A stretch of 64,000 nt of DNA from JAXGRD01 sp050946655. Lineage in GTDB: Bacteria; Bacillota; Clostridia; Peptostreptococcales; Anaerovoracaceae. The stretch covers positions 62,001 to 126,000 of the forward strand of contig JBMNVE010000001.1 in assembly GCA_050946655.1 (NCBI GenBank), written 5' to 3'. Positions 44,071 to 51,427 of this stretch are shown here, in pieces; positions within the stretch are counted from its first letter, which is position 1; the number at the start of each line of letters is the position of its first letter. The position numbers and the translations under genes were made by a program. The notes beneath the pieces were generated by a model. That model did not search any database and had not been told where the DNA came from. It saw only the letters and a list, made by a program, of their open reading frames with translations.

Positions 44071-45630
44071 TTACTCCCCTCCTTTCAGATTCATCACTTC
44101 ATCCTTAAAGATACGTTCGTCCATGATCTTCAGGTTCTCGTCTATTTTTGGCTTGAAGTCCATTTGACCCAACACCTGTGTTTCCAAATCGATTCCCGGC
44201 GCGATCTCCGTTAGGTACAGGCCGTCATCTCTCAGTTCAAATACAGCACGTTCCGTGATGTACATGACCTTCTGCCCGATTTTCTGAGCGTATTCGCCAC
44301 TGAAGGTGATCTGTTCCACCTCTTCTTTGAACTTGCTCATCTTTCCTTCAGTTGTGATCTCCAGTTTGCCGTCCCCTGTGGCGACTTTCAGACCGCCTGC
44401 AGTAAAGGTCCCGCAGAAGAAAACTTCCTTTGCATTCTGAGTGATGTTGATGAAGCCACCGCAACCGGAAAGTCTGGGCCCAAACTTACTTACGTTGATA
44501 TTCCCCATGGCGTCCATCTGGGCCAGACCCAGGAAAGCCAGGTCAATACCGCCGCCATCATAGAAGTCAAACTGTTCGTGATGAGCCAGGATACATTCCG
44601 GGTTTACCGCCGCACCGAACCGGATGCCGCCGGAAGGCACGCCACCAATGGGACCGGCTTCTACCGTCAGGGTCATATAATCGCCGATGCCTTCTTCGTT
44701 GGCCACTGCTGAGATGAACTCGGGAATACCGATACCTAAATTGACAATGGTATCCTCTCGCAGTTCCATGGCTGCTCTCCTTCCGATGATCTTCTTTGCG
44801 GAAAGAGGAGGTGCCGGAATGCTGCTGAGGGGTATCTTCACCTCTCCTGTGAGAGAGGGATCAAATTCACAGTCGTATGTCTGCTGGTGATCCTTGGGGT
44901 CGGAAATCACTAAAGCATCTACATATATTCTGGGGATTTTGACCATTCTCGGGTCAAGGCTCCCGCCTTCTACGATTTTTTCCACCTGAACGATGACCTT
45001 ACCGCCGGTGTTCTTGGCCGCTTGAGCCAAGGCCGTTACTTCTCCTTCGGCCACTTCCCTGTGCATGGTCACGTTGCCGTATTCGTCCGCATAGGAACCT
45101 CTAATAAAGGCTACGTCGATGGGGAAGGACTTATACAGCAATTTCTCTTCTCCCAGCACATCAATCAACTCAACGATATTCTCCTTGGTAATGTCATTGA
45201 GCTTTCCGCCCCCGTTTCTGGGGTCTACAAATGTATTGAGTCCTACATGGGTAATGGTTCCGGGTCTTCCCGCCGCAATGTCCCTGCAAAGCTGTGAGAG
45301 GGTTCCCTGGGGAAGGTTGTAACCTTCGATCTCATTGTTCATGATCAGTTCACCCAAGGTGGCTGCAGTGTTGTAGTGACCTGCGATCACACGCTTGGTC
45401 ATCCCTTTATGGGCTACATGATCACCACCGCGGCCATCTCTGTTTCCTTGAGACCCTGCATAGAAGTAAGTGATCCCCTTGGGGCTCCCCGTATCCAGGA
45501 ACCTCTGTTCCATGGCTCCAATGAGGGATTCAGGAATTGCACTGCTGACAAATCCACTAGATGCGACGGTCATTCCGTCCTGGACCATTTCAGCGGCTTC
45601 CTGTGGAGTAATAACCTTTGCTTTCTTCAT
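44071..45630 (-). CDS. Acyl-CoA:acetate CoA-transferase (YdiF/Pct-like)
   Basis: Family I CoA-transferase with alpha and beta parts in one chain, 519 residues. The N-half has VQDGMTVASSGFV and GLNTFVDPRNGGGKL, and the C-half has LGIGIPEFI and the catalytic Glu in VEAGPIGGVPSGG. It moves CoA between acetyl-CoA (or butyryl-CoA) and a carboxylic acid, activating the acid used by the rest of the operon. ATG 45630 has AGGAG eight bases upstream. It is the first gene after the promoter at 45709-45737. Confidence 0.93.
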   Translation of the reverse strand: MKKAKVITPQEAAEMVQDGMTVASSGFVSSAIPESLIGAMEQRFLDTGSPKGITYFYAGSQGNRDGRGGDHVAHKGMTKRVIAGHYNTAATLGELIMNNEIEGYNLPQGTLSQLCRDIAAGRPGTITHVGLNTFVDPRNGGGKLNDITKENIVELIDVLGEEKLLYKSFPIDVAFIRGSYADEYGNVTMHREVAEGEVTALAQAAKNTGGKVIVQVEKIVEGGSLDPRMVKIPRIYVDALVISDPKDHQQTYDCEFDPSLTGEVKIPLSSIPAPPLSAKKIIGRRAAMELREDTIVNLGIGIPEFISAVANEEGIGDYMTLTVEAGPIGGVPSGGIRFGAAVNPECILAHHEQFDFYDGGGIDLAFLGLAQMDAMGNINVSKFGPRLSGCGGFINITQNAKEVFFCGTFTAGGLKVATGDGKLEITTEGKMSKFKEEVEQITFSGEYAQKIGQKVMYITERAVFELRDDGLYLTEIAPGIDLETQVLGQMDFKPKIDENLKIMDERIFKDEVMNLKGGE

Positions 45631-45708
45631 ATCATCTTCTCCTAACATAACGTTTTCTGAAATCCATTATTGTTCAGAAAATTGAAATATAATTATGCTA
45701 CTATAGCA

Positions 45709-45737
45709 AGTGTAACACCCTGTTAAGCTTTTGACAA
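45709..45737 (-). promoter_or_regulatory. Promoter of the CoA-transferase-to-etfA operon
   Basis: Minus strand: TTGTCA (45737-45732), 17 bases, TACACT (45714-45709), about 78 bases before the first start codon. The remainder of the gene-free stretch 45631-46169 is A/T-rich with long T-runs and one perfect palindrome TTGTATACAA (45848-45857). I see no gene in it. Confidence 0.65.
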
Positions 45738-46099
45738 CCTAAGTTTGTTAAAAAACTGTTTTTTGTTTTATTGTATTTTTTTTGAAACTTGTTTTTTATC
45801 GCCCTATCGTTGAAAACTGAACAATCCCCCATTTTTCAGTGATAATCTTGTATACAATACACATGATTCCTCTTTTGCAAAAATATCGTTATTTAATTAA
45901 CAATTCCTATTTCCTACCTTTTTGGAATGATTTTCATTTCCTGTTTCTGCCATTTTTTTTGGCGTTTTTTTCATAAAAACCACAGTGAATTTACCATGAT
46001 TTTCCAAACCGGGGCCAGGTCTATAGCGTGTTCACTAGTTTTTTAAGATGTTATAGGCAAATTTCAAGCACCAAACAGGTTCGATCAGGCGGGAATTAC

Positions 46100-46128
46100 T
46101 TGTATTACGACGATGATTATGATATCTT
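46100..46128 (+). promoter_or_regulatory. Possible nadA promoter
   Basis: TTGTAT (46100-46105), 17 bases, TATCTT (46123-46128), 41 bases before the nadA ATG. The hexamers are only moderately good. Confidence 0.4.
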
Positions 46129-46141
46129 TATCTGCAAATGC

Positions 46142-46157
46142 AACTGACAAGACAGTT
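46142..46157 (+). promoter_or_regulatory. Candidate NiaR operator
   Basis: Inverted repeat AACTG-ACAAGA-CAGTT directly downstream of the proposed nadA transcription start and 12 bases before the nadA ATG. NiaR, encoded by the last gene of this operon, represses NAD synthesis genes when nicotinate is present. Assignment is by position and symmetry only. Confidence 0.4.
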
Positions 46158-46169
46158 AAGAGGAGTGAA

Positions 46170-47075
46170 ATGGATCACAAAAAAGCGATCGATGAATTGC
46201 GCAAAGAAAAGAATATATTGATATTAGCCCACTACTATGTGGACGGTGAATTGCAGGACATTGCGGATATTGTGGGAGATTCCTACCAGCTGGCCAAGGA
46301 GGCACAAGAGACCGATAAGGATATCATCTGCTTTCTTGGAGTGAACTTTATGGGCGAAAGTGCAAAAATACTCAGCCCGGACAAAAAGGTCATCATGCCG
46401 GATCTTTCGGCCGATTGCCCCATGGCCCATATGGTCACGGTGGAAAAGATCCGGGAAATGCGGGACAAGTACGAGGACCTTGCCGTTGTGGCATACGTAA
46501 ATACGACAGCTGAGATCAAGACAGCAGCCGATGTCTGTGTGACATCTTCCAACGGAGAAAAGATTGTCGGCGCTCTTCCCAACAAGAATATCTTCTTTGT
46601 GCCCGATCGGAATCTAGGCAGTTATATTGCCGGCAAATTGGAGGACAAGAACATCGTCTGCAACGATGGTTACTGCCCCATTCACAACCGGATCACCAAA
46701 GAAGAAGTAGCAAGGCAAGTGGAGAAGCATCCAAAGGCTAAGGTCTGTATCCATCCGGAGAGCCCTCCGGAAACCCTGCCCTATGGCGACTGCATCGGCT
46801 CTACGGCCATGCTTCTGGAGTATGTGAAGACATCTCCTGCCAAGGAGTTCATTATCGTGACAGAAGAAGGTATCCTTCATCAAATGAAGAAATATCGGCC
46901 CGATGCTACGTTTTATCTGCCCAGAAAGAATCAAGTCTGTGAAGACATGAAGTTCAACACGGTGGAAAAATTATATCAATGTCTAAAGGATGAAACCGGT
47001 GAAATTGTTTTAGACGATGAAACCATCAGAAAGGCAACTGATTCTCTGGAGAAAATGATGGAGCTGAGCAAGTGA
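46170..47075 (+). CDS. nadA: Quinolinate synthase
   Basis: [4Fe-4S] enzyme condensing iminoaspartate with dihydroxyacetone phosphate to quinolinate, 301 residues. Cluster ligands are likely in AADVCVTSSN, NDGYCPIHN and YGDCIGST. ILAHYYVDGELQDIADIVGDS at the N-terminus is the family signature. ATG 46170 is preferred for its AGAGGAG site. The upstream reading from 46113 is not conserved. The stop codon overlaps the nadB GTG. Confidence 0.96.
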   Translation: MDHKKAIDELRKEKNILILAHYYVDGELQDIADIVGDSYQLAKEAQETDKDIICFLGVNFMGESAKILSPDKKVIMPDLSADCPMAHMVTVEKIREMRDKYEDLAVVAYVNTTAEIKTAADVCVTSSNGEKIVGALPNKNIFFVPDRNLGSYIAGKLEDKNIVCNDGYCPIHNRITKEEVARQVEKHPKAKVCIHPESPPETLPYGDCIGSTAMLLEYVKTSPAKEFIIVTEEGILHQMKKYRPDATFYLPRKNQVCEDMKFNTVEKLYQCLKDETGEIVLDDETIRKATDSLEKMMELSK

Positions 47076-48376
47076 AGGAATACTATGATGTAGTGATCGT
47101 CGGAACAGGACTAGCCGGACTTTCCTGTGCACTACATCTGAGTGAAGATAAGTCCGTCGCCCTCCTTGCTAAAGAAGATGTCTTTGACTGCGATTCCTAT
47201 CTTGCCCAAGGAGGGATATCCGCTTTACATGGAGATGAAAACCCGGAGGACTATGTTCAAGACACCTTGAAAGCCGGCCATTACCGGGGAAATCGGGAGG
47301 TGGTGCAGCAAGTTGTACTGGCATCTCCTCTCGTGATCCGTGAACTGATCTCTTTCGGTGTTCCCTTCAATCAAAAGAAGGACGGTTCCTACCACCTCCA
47401 TCGAGAAGGTGGCCACCGGCGAGAGCGGATCTACCATTCAGAAGACTATACCGGCAAAGCCATCATCGACACCCTCTACGGACAGGTGGAAAAAAGAGAT
47501 CATATCCACATCCTTCCCCATTGCATCTGCTATGATCTGCTGGTGGCAGATGACACTTGCCGAGGAGTTCAGGTAAAGACAGGGGATGACTACAGGGTGA
47601 TCTATGCCGGGGAAGTGATCCTGGCCACCGGCGGGATCGGAGGGATCTTCCCATCCTCAACAAATTTTCCGTCTCTCACGGGAGACGGCCTTGCCATGGC
47701 TTTGAAATACAAAGTTCCGGTGGACAACATCCACTGGATCCAGATCCACCCTACCGTTTTCTATAAAAAAGGGCCCGGTCGGAAGCTACTGATCACCGAA
47801 GCCATCCGGGGAGAAGGCGGTATCATACTGAACCACCGAGGGGAACGCTTCGTAGACGAACTGCAGCCACGGGACGTGGTGACCGGTGCCATTCTCGAAG
47901 AACAACTGAAGGATGACAAGGATCATGTCTATCTTTCTTTGGAGAAGATACCGAAGAAGATCATTGTAGAAAAATACCCCACCATATACAACGGTTGTTT
48001 GGAGCGGGGCATAGATATCACCCGTGAGCCCATTCCTATTTCTCCCGGGCAGCACTATCACATGGGCGGTATCGCAGTGGATATCTACGGGAGGACGGCC
48101 ATGCCCGGGTTGTATGCCATCGGCGAAGTGGCTTCTACGGGTCTTCACGGCAAAAATCGGCTTGCCTCCAATTCCCTTCTGGAAGCCTATTTCTACGGAA
48201 AGTCAGCGGCGGAACACATCAATGAGAGCATCAAGGATAAAGGGAAGTTTCCAAAGCCATCCCACCACGATAGTAGCAAAGGAAGGCTGGCGGAATACAA
48301 GGATATGCTGATCAACGAAATCAAGAGAAAGGATGTACACTTCTATGAACAATGGCTTGCTGATAAAGATGCGTAA
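47072..48376 (+). CDS. nadB: L-aspartate oxidase
   Basis: FAD enzyme oxidising aspartate to iminoaspartate for NadA, 434 residues, shorter than the 510-540 of the E. coli type and lacking part of the C-terminal helical region. It has the FAD motif VIVGTGLAGLSCAL, LAQGGISALHG, GGHRRERIYH, LATGGIGG and GQHYHMGGIAVD. GTG start overlapping the nadA stop (GTGA). In anaerobes fumarate usually replaces O2 as acceptor. Confidence 0.94.
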   Translation: MKEYYDVVIVGTGLAGLSCALHLSEDKSVALLAKEDVFDCDSYLAQGGISALHGDENPEDYVQDTLKAGHYRGNREVVQQVVLASPLVIRELISFGVPFNQKKDGSYHLHREGGHRRERIYHSEDYTGKAIIDTLYGQVEKRDHIHILPHCICYDLLVADDTCRGVQVKTGDDYRVIYAGEVILATGGIGGIFPSSTNFPSLTGDGLAMALKYKVPVDNIHWIQIHPTVFYKKGPGRKLLITEAIRGEGGIILNHRGERFVDELQPRDVVTGAILEEQLKDDKDHVYLSLEKIPKKIIVEKYPTIYNGCLERGIDITREPIPISPGQHYHMGGIAVDIYGRTAMPGLYAIGEVASTGLHGKNRLASNSLLEAYFYGKSAAEHINESIKDKGKFPKPSHHDSSKGRLAEYKDMLINEIKRKDVHFYEQWLADKDA

Positions 48377-49202
48377 AACCATAGAGTTGGCCCTGCTGGA
48401 GGACATGGATCACGGGGATCACTCTTCTTGGGGGATATTTGACGAGACCCAAAAGGCAACGGTGGACTTGACCGCCAAGGAAGATGGTATTTTGTGTGGG
48501 ATCCAAGTCTTTGCGGAAACTTTTTACCTGCTGGATCCCGAGACGGAAGTCCAATTGTTTTCCCATGATGGGGATGCCATCCAAAAGGGCGATCTCATCG
48601 GAAAGGTCACCGGTACTGTACCCACCCTTCTTTCCGCAGAGCGAGTTGCATTGAACTTCCTGGGGAGGATGAGCGGCATCGCTACGGCCACCGGCAAAAT
48701 GGCAAAGCGCCTGGATGGAACAAAAACAAGGATCACCGATACTCGAAAGACTGCACCCGGCCTGCGTATCTTCGACAAATATGCCGTAACCGTAGGGGGC
48801 GGAGTCAATCATCGATACAATCTTTCTTCCGGTGTCATGCTTAAGGATAACCATATTGCCGCTGCGGGGAGCATCAAAAAAGCGGTGGAAAAGGTCAGAG
48901 AGAAAGTGTCCTTCATGACAAAGATCGAGGTGGAAGCGGAAAACTTGGACATGGTGAAAGAAGCTCTGGAAACAGGCTGTGATGTGATCATGCTGGATAA
49001 CATGGATGTCCCCACCATGAAAGAAGCCGTCGACCTCATCGGCGATAGAGCGCTGGTAGAAATCTCCGGGAATGTGACGGAAGAAAACCTCTCTACTTAT
49101 GCGAATCTCGGTGCAGATGTGATTTCTTCAGGCGCCATCACTCACTCGGTGAAGGTCCTTGATCTGTCCATGAAGAATATGAGAATATTGGAGGGGAGAT
49201 AG
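48345..49202 (+). CDS. nadC: Nicotinate-nucleotide pyrophosphorylase (quinolinate phosphoribosyltransferase)
   Basis: Converts quinolinate and PRPP to nicotinate mononucleotide, about 285 residues. It shows LLEDMDHGDHSS, LNFLGRMSGIAT, ITDTRKTAPGLR, GGGVNHRYNLSSGVMLKDNH and the IEVEAENLDM strand. The start is uncertain: ATGs at 48333, 48345 and 48369 are all in frame and within the 3' end of nadB, so translation is coupled. Its product is used by NadD (4352-4957). Confidence 0.95.
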   Translation: MNNGLLIKMRKTIELALLEDMDHGDHSSWGIFDETQKATVDLTAKEDGILCGIQVFAETFYLLDPETEVQLFSHDGDAIQKGDLIGKVTGTVPTLLSAERVALNFLGRMSGIATATGKMAKRLDGTKTRITDTRKTAPGLRIFDKYAVTVGGGVNHRYNLSSGVMLKDNHIAAAGSIKKAVEKVREKVSFMTKIEVEAENLDMVKEALETGCDVIMLDNMDVPTMKEAVDLIGDRALVEISGNVTEENLSTYANLGADVISSGAITHSVKVLDLSMKNMRILEGR

Positions 49203-49207
49203 ATGTG

Positions 49208-49756
49208 ATGATGCAGGGAAAAAAACAGGGCATTACGCCCCTTGAAGGCGAAGACCGCCGAGCACAAATATTGAGAACCATCGCGGCAAGTGATGTGCCC
49301 ATCAGCGGCTCTAAACTTGCCATGGAGTTCGGCGTCAGCCGCCAAGTCATCGTTCAGGATATCGCTTTATTGAAGGCCGCCGGAGAAGATATCCTCTCCA
49401 CCGTCCGCGGTTATCATTGTCTTTCCCCAAAAGACTCCAGAAAGTATATCTATGTGGAACACGGACGGGAACAGATGGAAGAAGAACTGATCACCATCGT
49501 GGATAATGGTGGCCTCATCATCAATACGGGGATAGAGCATCCCATTTATGGGAAGGTACAGGTGGACATGAACATATCTTCCCGAAAGGATGTAAAGGCA
49601 TTTATCCAAAAGTCCCTTGCAGATGACTTCTCTCCCCTCTCCGCCTTGACCTCGGGAAAACACTTCCATCTGGTGGAAACACAAAGCCCTGAGGATATGC
49701 AGGGCATTTTCGCTGCCCTTGGGGAAATCGGCATCTTACAGAAGAAAAGCAAATAG
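49208..49756 (+). CDS. niaR: NAD biosynthesis repressor NiaR
   Basis: Niacin-responsive repressor, about 182 residues. The N-terminal helix-turn-helix (ILRTIAASDVPISGSKLAMEFGVSRQVIVQDIALL) is followed by the 3H domain, with its histidines in YVEHGRE, GIEHPIYGKV and SGKHFHLVE. Bacillus YrxA/NiaR represses nadBCA with nicotinic acid as co-repressor. Being last in nadABC-niaR implies autoregulation. GTG 49205 is an alternative start, and GGGGAG lies upstream. Confidence 0.93.
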   Translation: MMQGKKQGITPLEGEDRRAQILRTIAASDVPISGSKLAMEFGVSRQVIVQDIALLKAAGEDILSTVRGYHCLSPKDSRKYIYVEHGREQMEEELITIVDNGGLIINTGIEHPIYGKVQVDMNISSRKDVKAFIQKSLADDFSPLSALTSGKHFHLVETQSPEDMQGIFAALGEIGILQKKSK

Positions 49757-49759
49757 AAA

Positions 49760-49987
49760 TCAGTTTTTCTTTTTCTTCTTTCCTGCCTTTTCGTCCTTCT
49801 TGATCTTACCCTTATTTTCTTGCTTCTTCATCAACTTCTTGATGTCCTTCTTACAATCGCCGCACTTGGATCCGGCGCCTGTGGCTTTTTCTACGTCTTT
49901 ATATGACTTAGCCCCCTTATCCATGGCCACCAAAACATCACCATAGGTTACCTTCTTACATTTACATATTTTCTTGTCCTTATCCAT
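49760..49987 (-). CDS. BFD-type [2Fe-2S] small protein
   Basis: 75 residues. The cysteine pattern C8-x-C10-x31-C42-x2-C45 and the segment VTYGDVLVAM..ATGAGSKCGDC match the BFD-like [2Fe-2S]-binding domain found alone in bacterioferritin-associated ferredoxin and inside larger oxidoreductases. The last 26 residues are very lysine-rich (GKIKKDEKAGKKKKKN). ATG 49987 has AAAGGAG nine bases upstream. It lies after the flavodiiron gene on the same strand, convergent with niaR, and may be part of the same redox system. Confidence 0.85.
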   Translation of the reverse strand: MDKDKKICKCKKVTYGDVLVAMDKGAKSYKDVEKATGAGSKCGDCKKDIKKLMKKQENKGKIKKDEKAGKKKKKN

Positions 49988-50141
49988 TCCGCTCACTCCT
50001 TTCTTTCCATGGTCTCAAACTCTTCATTGGTACACTTATTTTACCACAAGGATCTCTTTTCATTCATGGGATTTGTCGATTCAGAAAAAAGCCTAAACCG
50101 GCATCCTGCTTGAGGCATATGCTTTTCCTTCCACACAAAGA

Positions 50142-50163
50142 GGAGACGGCATACGCCGTCCCC
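50142..50163 (-). terminator. Hairpin after the flavodiiron gene
   Basis: The minus-strand stem GGGGACGGC/GCCGTCTCC with loop GTAT starts 37 bases after the fprA stop. The tail TCTTTGTG is a weak U-tract, so it may be only a partial terminator before the BFD gene. Confidence 0.5.
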
Positions 50164-50199
50164 CTTTCTGATCCATACCCCCTTTTCAGAAATCGATCA

Positions 50200-51414
50200 T
50201 TACTCTTCTTCGTTGACAGAGTCGATCAGGGCTTCCACCAGGCTGTCCATCTGAGGCAGACTGTTTTCATCCAGTGCCGAAAGCAAGGATGGCTGCTCAT
50301 TGAGAACTGTGATTTCCTTCATTTCCTCATCCAAGAACTCCGCCATGAGGCTGCCGGACTTAGGCGCCCAGGAACCGTTTTCGATGACGGCAAATGTTCT
50401 CTTCTGCAGATTCAACGCCTTCATATCCATGAGGAAATTGTGCATCAGTGGGTACATCCCCAAATTGTAGGTCACAGAGGCCAGCACTACGTGAGACAAC
50501 CGGAAAGTCTCGGCAATGAGTGTGGATACATGTGTGTTGGAGACATCGTACATGACCACGTTGGTCACGCCGCCTTCCACCAACTTGCTGGCCAGCACCG
50601 TGGCTGCACTCTCAGTATTGCCGTACATGGATGCGTATACGATCATGATGCCCTTTTCTTCCGGCTCATATCTGCTCCACTTGTCATATTTCTCGATGAG
50701 ATAGCCAAGGTCCTTTCTCCAAACAGGACCGTGTAGGGGGCAGAGCATCTTGATGTCGATGGTTCCCGCCTTCTTGAGGAGAGCCTGGACGTGAGGTCCG
50801 TACTTTCCTACGATGTTTGTGTAATAACGCCTGGCATCGTCGATCCAGTCTCTATCAAAGTCCACTTCATCGGCAAAGAGCTTGCCGTTGAGAGCTCCAA
50901 AAGATCCGAAGGCATCTGCTGCGAAGAGCACGCCGTTGGTGGTGTCGAAGGATACCATGGCCTCAGGCCAGTGGACCATGGGCGCATAGACGAAGAGGAC
51001 TTCGTGTTTTCCGAAGGACTGAGTGTCTCCTTCCACTACTTCTCTCATCTCATGGCCGTCGATCTTGAAGCCGAACTGGCGCATCATCATAAAGGCTTTC
51101 TCCGTACTGATGATGGTCACTTCCGGATACCTGATGAGAATCTCCTCAATGGAAGCACCGTGATCCGGCTCCATGTGGTTGATCACCAGATAGTCAAGGG
51201 GTCTTCCGTCCAGCACATGCTCTACGTTTTCAAAGAACTGCTTCCCTGCGGACCAATCCACAGTGTCAAAGAGTGCTGTTTTTTCGTCCATGAGCAAGTA
51301 TGCGTTGTAGGATACTCCTCTTGGAATGGGGTGAATGTTTTCAAAAAGATGTAGTCTCCTGTCGTTCCCGCCGACCCAGTAGAGATCATCCGTAACTTTT
51401 CTTACACAATGCAT
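50200..51414 (-). CDS. fprA: Flavodiiron protein (FprA-type)
   Basis: 404 residues. The N-terminal metallo-beta-lactamase domain holds a di-iron centre: H80-x-E82-x-D84-H85 (NHMEPDHG), a further His in APMVHWPEAM, an Asp in FAADAFGSFG and a His in LCPLHGPVWR. The C-terminal flavodoxin domain begins near residue 255 (IMIVYASMYGNTESAATVLA). Such enzymes reduce O2 to water or NO to N2O, usually with rubredoxin or coenzyme F420 as donor. It lies 13 bases after the triple-fusion gene, whose C-terminal domain is a rubredoxin. Confidence 0.95.
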   Translation of the reverse strand: MHCVRKVTDDLYWVGGNDRRLHLFENIHPIPRGVSYNAYLLMDEKTALFDTVDWSAGKQFFENVEHVLDGRPLDYLVINHMEPDHGASIEEILIRYPEVTIISTEKAFMMMRQFGFKIDGHEMREVVEGDTQSFGKHEVLFVYAPMVHWPEAMVSFDTTNGVLFAADAFGSFGALNGKLFADEVDFDRDWIDDARRYYTNIVGKYGPHVQALLKKAGTIDIKMLCPLHGPVWRKDLGYLIEKYDKWSRYEPEEKGIMIVYASMYGNTESAATVLASKLVEGGVTNVVMYDVSNTHVSTLIAETFRLSHVVLASVTYNLGMYPLMHNFLMDMKALNLQKRTFAVIENGSWAPKSGSLMAEFLDEEMKEITVLNEQPSLLSALDENSLPQMDSLVEALIDSVNEEE

Positions 51415-51427
51415 ATTCTAACCTCCT

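Noticed and set aside
45848..45857. Palindrome TTGTATACAA in the nadA/CoA-transferase intergenic region
   Set aside because: A 10-base palindrome in A/T-rich DNA is weak evidence, and its distance to either promoter is large.
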